The notes under the pieces: model-generated
The model's input: the letters and a program-made list of their open reading frames with translations, nothing else
The model's database searches: none
What the model was told of the DNA's origin: nothing
Made by a program: the position numbers and the translations under genes
From: Apus apus
Lineage: Eukaryota > Chordata > Aves > Apodiformes > Apodidae
NCBI RefSeq assembly: GCF_020740795.1
Contig: NC_067294.1
Coordinates: 5,456,001-5,520,000 of the forward strand
Direction of reading: 5' to 3'
DNA length: 64,000 bases
In this document: positions 53,701-60,278 of the stretch, piece after piece
Numbering within the stretch: position 1 is the stretch's first letter
How the letters are laid out: the number at the start of each line of letters is the position of its first letter

Positions 53701-56288
53701 AAACATAGTTGCTAACAGCTGGAGAGCCCTTTTCCTCTTAGGATACATGAGATCCAGGAGGATTATTTACTGCTCTAAGAGCAGAGGCCAGTGCCAGCTA
53801 CTTGTGTTAAGAGCTATTAGAAAAAATAGTTTGCAAACAATTTCTACAGCAATATTAACAGGCTGATAAAAAGGCAATTACTTTCAGCAGGACAGCACTG
53901 TCTTTTATCAAACCTAGATGTAAAAAGGCAGAATAATATAAACAGAAGACTCTTAACCTTTCAAGAGCATCTTAACCAAATGCCTGAAATATTCCAGCCT
54001 TTCCTACTACATGGAATATTTTTAAGCCTCATGAAATCCACCTTGGCATAAGTCAAATCAAACATATACTATACAACAGCCTACATGGAACAATTCATGA
54101 GAACTTTAAAAGGAAGATGACTGCTGCAGTGTTTGCTTTAACAGTCTCCTGATGACAAACAGAAGGACAAAACTGAATCTCCCCAACAACTGATGGCAAA
54201 CTTTTAATCACTACAGCATGTCAACGCTGCAAAACTGAGGTCTGCAATCATGTGATTGCTGCTGTGCTTTCTCACTGAAGTTGTTAATCATACAGTATTT
54301 AGTACTCTCAGGTATAAAAATGTTTTTAATGGACTGCTCAGAATTTTATTTAGCTCTTCTCCCACTATTAGCTTCCAGGAAAAGTGTTGTCAGCCATGCT
54401 CAATGTTTAGGTGCTGGAACAGGTTGCCCAGCAAGTTGTGGCTGTCCTCTCCCTGGAGGTGTTCAAGGCCAGGCTGGATGAGGCTTGTGCAGCCTGGTCT
54501 AGTGTGAGGTGTCCCTGCTCAGAGCAGGGAGGTTGGAACCTGCAGATCTTTATGGTGCCTTCCAACCTTAACCATTCTGTGATTATATGTTTTGGTGGAC
54601 ATCACAGAAAAAAGCAGAAAGACTTACAGAAGCAGTTTAAAAAGTAACTAATATCAGAAGTTCTCACTGACGACTAATGGAGCTAAACAAATCAAGCATT
54701 TTGATACCTTGCATATATTACAAGGCTTAAAACCCTAAAAATATCACTTGCAACAACAGTATTCTTTTAGGACAGCCTCCTGATTTCCTGTGGTGGTTGG
54801 GGGGTGTGTGCAAGTGAGGAATACCAGGAAGAAGGAGGAAAGAGCGAGTATATTTGATGACAGCTGACTCTCCTGAGCATTGTGAAGTAGGATTTGAAGC
54901 ACAAATGAAAACAATTTCACAGCAGATTTGCACAACAGTTTCTGCTTTCTTCCCCTTCCATGCAAAAATATGCTGTATTAATACATTCCAGGTAACACTT
55001 TGTAAAGGTAATGAAACTGAACCTCAAAGAAACTGGCAACCACCCACTGATGCCCATACATACTAGAAGCTTATTGCAGGCCTTCTGGCAGGATGCATCT
55101 TGTTCTGAAAAAGCATCAAAATATCTTCCTGGATCTTAAGATCAGAAAGCTTTTAGTAATACAGTAGTTCTCTGTTATCAACTATTTTTAAAAAGCCTCT
55201 AAACATTCACCACTTAAGAGTCTAGTTTTAACTGACTACGTTACCTCACCTAATGAATTATTGAGAGGTTTACAGTCCAGGAGACAGGTTGGGACCACTG
55301 TGATCCCTCAAGTAGTCAATTTCTTAAATATGACAGTTTAGATCATGTCAAGAAAGGTTTTCAAAGTAAGATACTACTAAAACCACATCATTATGACTGA
55401 AGTGCTTGGTTTCACTTCAGGCAATAAGCAAGGTAACGCTTTAAAACTCAACATTCATCCAGTAACAATGAATGGACAACAGCTTCACCTAATAAAACTT
55501 ATTTGGAAGCACCACAGTGTGTTCAGTACTGCAAACAGGCACATTTCAGACTGGCCATGTGAGTAACAGCTTGATGGCTGCAGTCCTGCCAAGTCAGGAT
55601 GGACAGCCAGAATGGCATTTGCAAGCAACGTGCACTGAACAGTCATGACTTCATGCAGCTGCAAAAGCCACCCAGATGTGTACCCATGGCAGTGAGATAG
55701 CCATGCAGCTGTTCTGACATTCATGGCAACCCTGTAACCAAATACTGATAACTATCACTACCAGCTCTCTGTAACCAGTTTAGAAATAACACCTTCCTTG
55801 CTCAGTATGACTGGCCTACTAGGATCCATGCTGGAAGACACACTATCCTTGCTGAGCTGTTATCAAAGCCAGCACTCTCAGATCACGGAATTATTACTAT
55901 TATTTTCTTTTCCTCAGGGCAGGTTCTTCTCTCTTGTCAGAGCTCTCTAGGAAGGAACTCAAAGCTCAAACAAAGGCCAACTGCCCCGCAAGGGAGGCAC
56001 CCGACAGCAAGCGACGGGGGCTGCGTTACCTCCGTTGATGGGGACGGGAGCCACCAGCAGGCCCTTGACCTCCACCTTGGGGGAATCCTGCCCGTAGCGG
56101 CCGCGGTCGATCCTCAGCAGCGTGGGGCCGCCCCGCTCGGGGCTCAGCACCGTCACGTTGATGAGGGCGGTGTAATAAGCCTGGCTGGCGTTGTCGGCCC
56201 CGGCCGGCCCGACGCGGCAGTGCCAGAGCAGCAGCAGCAGGACGGAGCAGCCGCCGATCCGGTGCTGGCGAGCCCACCGACAGCTCAT
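17628..56288 (-). CDS. RNF130: RNF130, Goliath-type PA-TM-RING E3 ubiquitin ligase (8 coding exons, complete)
   Basis: The coding sequence joins 56288-56030, 46717-46523, 33512-33262, 29749-29678, 27955-27873, 21096-21000, 19968-19764 and 17725-17628, read on the minus strand. It makes 419 codons plus stop, about the length I recall for human RNF130. Seen: signal peptide (residues 1 to about 31), PA-type luminal domain (about 40-185) with N-glycosylation sequons at N33, N44, N116, N130, N139, N176 and N193, a transmembrane helix at about 199-222, and a RING-H2 finger with ligands C268, C271, C286, H288, H291, C294, C305, C308. A second hydrophobic stretch lies at 390-409. Family knowledge: these are endosomal or ER-membrane ubiquitin ligases, with the PA domain luminal and the RING cytosolic recruiting an E2. 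All introns are GT-AG with matching phases. RNF150 and RNF128 are relatives, but residues across PA, TM and RING fit RNF130 best. Confidence 0.96.
17726..19763 (-). other. RNF130: RNF130 intron 7
   Basis: A 2.0-kb intron, phase 1, GTAAGT to CAG. Its sequence is AT-rich. No repeat element or regulatory site stood out. Confidence 0.85.
19764..19968 (-). CDS. RNF130: RNF130 exon 7 (C-terminal cytosolic region)
   Basis: Codons 320-387 plus one base. It encodes the hydrophilic region after the [18 protein letters not shown], then [20 protein letters not shown] and GEINIAVT. Acceptor TTTTCCAG|CC, donor ACAA|GTAAGT, phase 1. The phase-1 end can join in frame either to exon 8 (17,725) or to the alternative terminal exon at 9,396, so this is the branch point for the two predicted C-termini. 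Confidence 0.94.
19969..20999 (-). other. RNF130: RNF130 intron 6
   Basis: A 1.0-kb intron, phase 0, GTAAGT to CAG. The part next to exon 7 is somewhat GC-richer with a few CpG. Nothing else was recognised. Confidence 0.85.
21000..21096 (-). CDS. RNF130: RNF130 exon 6 (second half of RING-H2 finger)
   Basis: Codons 287-319. It supplies ligands H288, H291, C294, C305 and C308 within [20 protein letters not shown], followed by [12 protein letters not shown]. Acceptor TCTTTTAG|GC, donor ATTGTG|GTAAGT, ending in phase 0. The PWL segment after the sixth ligand is the usual E2-contact region. Confidence 0.95.
21097..27872 (-). other. RNF130: RNF130 intron 5
   Basis: A 6.8-kb intron, phase 2, GTAAGC to TAG, mostly AT-rich. 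A GC-richer block at about 23,640-24,330 stands out from its surroundings. It is followed by an A-rich and (AT)n simple tract at 24,377-24,411 and a GT-rich low-complexity run near 25,396-25,446. No exon was recognised. Confidence 0.8.
24377..24411. repeat. A-rich low-complexity tract ending in (AT)n
   Basis: Runs of A broken by single T lead into ATATATATAT. It is a simple repeat and borders the right side of a GC-richer block in intron 5. Confidence 0.85.
27873..27955 (-). CDS. RNF130: RNF130 exon 5 (first half of RING-H2 finger)
   Basis: Codons 260-286 plus two bases. It supplies RING ligands C268, C271 and C286 in the [19 protein letters not shown] context. Acceptor CATTTTAG|GA, donor TGCAA|GTAAGC, phase 2. 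The RING is split between this exon and the next, so losing either would abolish ligase activity. Confidence 0.95.
27956..29677 (-). other. RNF130: RNF130 intron 4
   Basis: A 1.7-kb intron, phase 0, GTATAA to TAG. About a third of it is a CR1 LINE fragment in the opposite orientation to the gene (28,318-28,880). Confidence 0.85.
28318..28880 (+). mobile_element. CR1 LINE fragment, internally deleted
   Basis: The plus-strand sequence follows the CR1 reverse-transcriptase ORF: GGGAGCTGGCAGGGGAGCTC at the left, then AACAGTGGAGGTCCCAGATG and ACAAGAAGGGCTGGAAGGAG. Near 28,485 it jumps to a more 3' part of the element (TTCACAGAGGACACCAAATT, then GTGCTGGTTGACAGCACAGA), so a middle section is missing. 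It ends near 28,880 before the CR1 3' terminus. The reading frame is broken and the copy is inert. CR1 is the dominant LINE of birds and other reptiles. Confidence 0.9.
29678..29749 (-). CDS. RNF130: RNF130 exon 4 (cytosolic linker)
   Basis: A 72-base exon, codons 236-259, phase 0 at both ends. It encodes the basic linker between membrane helix and RING ([14 protein letters not shown], then [10 protein letters not shown]), which is strongly conserved in the Goliath group. Acceptor TTTTATTAG|CG, donor GATAAG|GTATAA. It could be skipped without a frame change. Confidence 0.93.
29750..33261 (-). other. RNF130: RNF130 intron 3
   Basis: A 3.5-kb intron, phase 0, GTAAGG to TAG. AT-rich with short A or T runs. 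No mobile element was recognised. Confidence 0.85.
33262..33512 (-). CDS. RNF130: RNF130 exon 3 (end of PA domain and transmembrane helix)
   Basis: Codons 152-235. It begins at the [10 protein letters not shown] segment, finishes the PA domain and continues into the stalk PPKNFSRGS. The membrane helix is at about residues 199-222 ([20 protein letters not shown] is its core), followed by a basic cytosolic flank (QKIRY, ARDRNQ). Acceptor TTTTTTGCAG|GA, donor AATCAG|GTAAGG, ending in phase 0. Confidence 0.95.
33513..46522 (-). other. RNF130: RNF130 intron 2
   Basis: A 13.0-kb intron, phase 1, GTAAAT to CAG, the longest in the gene. AT-rich throughout, with scattered short homopolymers (for example near 35,060 and 39,389). 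The ORFs in it lack domains and good codon structure. I saw no coding exon, RNA gene or clear transposon. Confidence 0.8.
46523..46717 (-). CDS. RNF130: RNF130 exon 2 (PA domain)
   Basis: Codons 87-151, 195 bases, phase 1 at both ends, so skipping it would keep the frame. It encodes the core of the protease-associated domain, with the [17 protein letters not shown] and AVVIYNN segments. Acceptor is CTGTTTCAG|TT and donor is CAAG|GTAAAT. It lies 9.3 kb downstream of exon 1. Confidence 0.95.
46718..56029 (-). other. RNF130: RNF130 intron 1
   Basis: A 9.3-kb first intron, phase 1, GTAACG to CAG. It contains a CR1 3' end at about 54,404-54,590, a GC-richer patch at 51,060-51,190 and a pyrimidine-rich tract at 52,070-52,200. 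No exon was recognised. Confidence 0.8.
54404..54590 (+). mobile_element. CR1 LINE 3' end
   Basis: The plus strand matches the CR1 3' region: GGTGCTGGAACAGGTTGCCC at the left, the TCTCCCTGGAGGTGTTCAAG and GCCAGGCTGGATGAGGC block in the middle, and the CCTTCCAACCTTAACCATTC terminus followed by a CTGTGATTA tail. It is a 5'-truncated copy of about 190 bases inserted antisense to RNF130, as expected for this family. Confidence 0.93.
56030..56288 (-). CDS. RNF130: RNF130 exon 1 (start codon, signal peptide, first half of PA region)
   Basis: Codons 1-86 plus one base. The start ATG at 56288-56286 is supported by an in-frame TGA 30 bases upstream (56318-56316), with no ATG between, and by an A at -3. 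A leucine-rich core (VLLLLLW, residues 16-22) forms a signal peptide, and the mature chain begins near the ADNAS segment at 31-35. The [10 protein letters not shown] and RIDRGRYG stretches are typical of RNF130. The donor after 56030 reads G|GTAACG, phase 1. The exon sits in a CpG island. Confidence 0.95.
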
Positions 56289-57060
56289 CTTCGACTCCGG
56301 GCGAGCCGACGGCCGTCACCGCTTGCCTCCTCCGCCGCTCCCCCGGCTCGCTCGCGGCAACGCCGAGCCTCACCCGCCCGGGTGTATTTTATCCCATCTG
56401 ACAGCCCAGGAGAGGAGAAAGACCAAAAGCAGGCGGAGGGGGGAGGAGAGCACGGGCTCATGCCATGGGAGGAGCCACGGGAGTCATGGCAGGTCCCAGC
56501 CGAGTCCAATCCGCCGGCCGCGGCTCCGGGAGCGAGCCCCGCTCCGCCAGCCCCTCCGGGCGCCGCGCTCCCGCCGCCCGCCCGGCGCCGCGGGGCAGCT
56601 CCGGCCGCCTCTACCCGCGCCGGGCGAGGGGAGGAGGCGGCGCCGCAGCCCCCTCCCCGCACAGCCCCGCGTCAGCTCCGAGGAGGTCGCCGGGAGGAGC
56701 CGCCGCTGCCGCCTCAGTCGCGCTCGCACACGGTGGCGGGGCTCGCCTCGGGCTCGCCGCGCCGCCTGGCTTCCCCTCGCTGTTCGCCGCCGCTTTAGTG
56801 AGGCGGGCGGCACACCCCGCTAGCCGGGCCGGCAGTCGCAGCCGGTGGCCGCCGCTCCATGCTCGGCTCGTCCCGGGGGCAACGGGACCCCCGCGCCCTC
56901 CCGCCGCTCCCGCCGCGCTCCGCGCCCGGCGCCTCGACTGCAGCCCCGCGCCGCCTCCACTGCGCAGGCGCGCCCCGCCCCGCCACGCGGCCGGGGGGCG
57001 GGGCTGCGGCGAGGCCACGCCCACGGGGCGGGACTAACAGCTAGGCGGGACTGTGCTGCA

Positions 57061-57068
57061 TGACGTCA
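57061..57068. promoter_or_regulatory. CRE palindrome TGACGTCA
   Basis: A perfect 8-base CREB/ATF site lies at the outer edge of the RNF130 CpG island, flanked by GC boxes. Such sites in CpG-island promoters usually lie near the transcription start. Whether it drives RNF130 or a divergent transcript cannot be read from sequence. Confidence 0.6.
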
Positions 57069-57102
57069 CTATGGGCGTGGCCGCGTGGGCGGCATGGCGG
57101 GT

Positions 57103-57168
57103 GCTGTGTGTGTGTGTGTCTGTGTCTGTGTCTGTGTCTGTGTCTGTGTCTGTGTCTGTCTGTGTGTC
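57103..57168. repeat. (TGTGTC)n simple repeat
   Basis: A short (TG)n run passes into about seven TGTGTC hexamers, ending CTGTGTGTCC. It lies about 35 bases outside the CRE of the RNF130 promoter and is likely length-variable. Confidence 0.95.
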
Positions 57169-57331
57169 CAGCCCCGCTGCTCCAAGGAGCGCCTGGCTCT
57201 GTGACCCTCAGGGCACCATGTGTACTGGGCACATAGGGGCTCACGTGGCTCCTCAGCATCTTTCATTTTTTTGATCAGGAACCATGACCGTGAAAAATAT
57301 TCCAGAGGTGGTATAAAGGCGTGTCTGAAAT

Positions 57332-57345
57332 GGGGGGGGGGGGGG
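57332..57345. repeat. Poly(G) tract, 14 bases
   Basis: Fourteen consecutive G on the plus strand. Such runs are prone to sequencing length error and can form G-quadruplex structure. Confidence 0.9.
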
Positions 57346-58699
57346 CTGTATGTGTGAAAAAGAGGTGGGGTCTGTGCGCTTAGCTCCAAAAGGGCTGTTG
57401 GGACAAGAATGGCACAACTTGCGTGTCAGGATTCGGCTGCTCCTACCCACTCACTTCTGGCATGCTGAATTGGAAGTCTGGCTGACATGGAAATGTTGTT
57501 AATAAATATTAATACCATGAAATACTGTAAAACAGTACTTGATGAATTACTCTGTCTTTAAAAACCGTCATAGATTGAAGGATTTCAGCCTCTTCATGAC
57601 CAGAGAAATAACAAAATGTAATGGCCTTCTGGGATTTTGAAAGGCAAACTTAACTGGAAATTACTTACGACAAAGCAAGCAAGTACGGAGTTAGGATATT
57701 TTCTAAATTTCTGCACAAATAACTGTGCTGCTGTTCTCTTGAGACTCAAACCATTGCACGATTATGAGATACAGTCTCCCTGGTGACTTCCCCAGCTGCT
57801 CGGGAAGGCCCTCCAATGAGCCTGGTGTTTAACCTCAGCATCTTATTAAACTCTTTTGGAAGGTTTTGTGGTTTATCCGTTTGTGATGCACCTGGTCACG
57901 TACACGTGTCAGACAATGCCATCAAAGCCCAGTTGATTGATTTGAGATGGAAGAGGTGGGTCTAATCCTGCCCTTGGAGTGACCCATGCCATTCCCAAGG
58001 AAATCAGCAGGCTTGCAAACCTGCATCTCGGAGCAGAATGGACCTATGGATGAGTAGCATGTGGCTCTGTAAAATTATCTGAGACGCTGTTTGTGAAAAG
58101 CTCTATATAAATGTCAATACAATCCAGGAAACGACTTTTTCAAATTTATTTTGCCCTTCTTGGTAAATACGGAGTGTGAAACCACATGCCGTCAATGGCC
58201 CTGCAACCTTCCACCCAACCTTTCAACCCAGCCCGAGGGCAAGAATTGTAGCAAACACCCTGGGAGTACCAGAGCCTGCAGGATTCCTTGCTATTCATGC
58301 ACTGACCTTCAGAGAAGAATCTCAAAGCACTGAGAAAACACCCGCTGGCCACGTTAGAAGCAAAATAGAAGCCGAGGGGCCCAGCCGGTGATTTCCCAGT
58401 TCCCTTTTCTGACTCCAAAAAGAGGCTGCTTTTCGTTTTGCCCAGCCTGGCTTCCTCTGGGCTGCATGTCTGCCGGAGACAGTCAGGCTGCAGGCTCAGC
58501 TCCCTGCCCACACGGCCCCATCCCGCATGGAGCAGGGGCCGGGAGGTTGCTCTGTGCCGCACGCGGGGCCACCAGCGGATGGGCTGGGAGGCAGGAGAGG
58601 ATTTTTAGCAAGAGTGGAGCAGCTTCCAGCTCCTTATTCCCCAGATGGGCAGGTCCCTGGATGGGGAGAGTTAAACAGGCCCTTCTGGCTGCTTTTGTC

Positions 58700-59035
58700 A
58701 GGGGTCGAGCTGGATGAAGGGACGGTGGCGGAGAGGCTGGAGCTGAGGGGACATCTCCAGGCGTCCCCCCAGCGCGGGGCGGCTGCGCCTGTGCCGGCGG
58801 CTGCTCCTCAGGGAGACACGCCGGGGTTGGCTTTGGGTTTGTTTGGGTTTTTTCTGGGGGGGAAATGGTCATAAACCCGACGACTCAGGCCCGCCCTGGG
58901 CTTTCCTGTCAGGCCTGACGCCGCCACGGGCCGGCGCCGCCGCCATCTTCCCGCGGCCGCGCTGTGCCCCGCGCTCAGGGCGCCCCCTGCCGGCGCCGCG
59001 CGCCGCGCCACGGCGGCTCCGGGACGGGCTGGGCC
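58700..59035. promoter_or_regulatory. CpG-rich segment with YY1-like motif
   Basis: CpG-dense sequence contains GCCGCCATCTT (58,939-58,949), a YY1-type site often found at transcription or translation starts, and GCGGCCGC just after it. On the minus strand the motif gives an ATG (58,946-58,944) opening MAAAPARGG, which closes after 25 codons at 58,869. It may be a small promoter or just GC-rich sequence next to the minisatellite. Confidence 0.4.
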
Positions 59036-60278
59036 GGGCACCCAGAGCCCGGGCACCCAGAGCCCCGGGCACCCAGAGCCTGGGCACCCAGAGCCTGGGC
59101 ATCCAGAGCCCGGGCACCCAGAGCCCCGGCACCCAGAGCCCGGGCACCCAGAGCCCGGGCACCCAGAGCCCCGGCACCCAGAGCCCCGGCACCCAGAGCC
59201 CGGGCACCCAGAGCCCGGGCACCCAGAGCCCCGGCACCCAGAGCCCGGGCACCCAGAGCCCGGGCACCCAGAGCCCCGGCACCCAGACCCTGGGCACCCA
59301 GAGCCCGGGCACCCAGAGCCCCGGCACCCAGACCCTGGGCACCCAGAGCCCGGGCACTCAGACCCTGGGCACCCAGACCCTGGGCACTCAGAGCCCCGGC
59401 ACCCAGAGCCCGGGCACCCAGAGCCCCGGCACCCAGACCCTGGGCACTCAGAGCCCGGGCACTCAGAGCCCCGGCACCCAGAGCCCCGGCGGCTCTCAGA
59501 GCCCCGGCACCCAGAGCCCCGGCACTCAGAGCCCGGGCACTCAGAGCCCCGGCACCCAGAGCCCCGGCACCCAGAGCCCCGGCACCCAGAGCCCCGGCAC
59601 TCAGAGCCTGGGCACTCAGAGCCCCGGCACCCAGAGCCCCGGCACTCAGAGCCCGGGCACTCAGAGCCCGGGCACTCAGAGCCCGGGCACCCAGAGCCTG
59701 GGCACTCAGAGCCCCGGCACCCAGAGCCCCGGCACCCAGAGCCTGGGCACTCAGAGCCCGGGCACCCAGAGCCTGGGCACTCAGACCCCGGGCACCCAGA
59801 GCCCGGGCACTCAGAGCCCCGGCACCCAGAGCCCCGGCACCCAGAGCCTGGGCACTCAGACCCCGGGCACCCAGAGCCCGGGCACCCAGAGCCCCGGGCA
59901 CCCAGAGCCTGGGCACTCAGACCCTGGGCACCCAGAGCTCCGGCACTCAGAGCCCGGGCACTCAGACCCCGGTCACCCAGAGCCCGGGCACCCAGACCCT
60001 GGGCACCCAGAGCCCCGGGAACCCAGAGCCCCGGGCACCCAGAGCCCCGGGCACCCAGAGCCCCGGGCACTCACACCCTGGGCACTTAGACCCCGGGCAT
60101 CCAGAGCCCTGGGCACCCAGAGCCCGGGCACCCAAACCCTGGGCACCCAGACCCCGGGCACCCAGAGCCTGGGCACTCAAACCCTGGGCACCCAGAGCCC
60201 CGGCACTCAGAGCCCCAGGCACCCAGAGCCCCGGGCACTCACACCCTGGGCACTCAGACCCCGGGCACCCAGAGCCCT
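59036..60278. repeat. 1.24-kb GC-rich 15-bp minisatellite (about 83 units)
   Basis: The array is tandem GGGCACCCAGAGCCC-type units, mostly 15 bases with some of 16 and one of 18 (near 59,487). Variant positions are CACCCAG/CACTCAG and AGCCCGGG/AGCCCCGG/AGCCTGGG/ACCCTGGG. Since 15 is divisible by three and the unit lacks stops, long ORFs of PGTQS-, PRAPA- or GCPGS-type repeats run on both strands; they are a by-product. The minus strand has GGG runs every 7-8 bases, giving repeated G-quadruplex motifs. Confidence 0.97.

Larger units (their letters stand above)
55980..57070. promoter_or_regulatory. RNF130: CpG island and promoter of RNF130
   Basis: Dense CpG over about 1.1 kb covers exon 1 and upstream sequence. 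It contains several GC boxes (around 56,972-56,981, 56,994-57,003 and 57,023-57,033), an NRF1-like TGCGCAGGCGCG at 56,961-56,972, and a perfect CRE at 57,061-57,068. No TATA box was seen. The start of transcription is inferred between about 56,320 and 57,040. Confidence 0.8.
57071..58699. other. Region upstream of RNF130
   Basis: Besides the (TGTGTC)n and G14 tracts, this is mixed-composition sequence without a recognised gene. Short ORFs on both strands show no known domain. Confidence 0.55.

Noticed and set aside
56191-57063. Arg/Pro/Ala-rich ORFs up to 210 codons around the RNF130 CpG island
   Set aside because: High GC removes stop codons in all frames. They overlap exon 1 antisense or its upstream region and show no domain.
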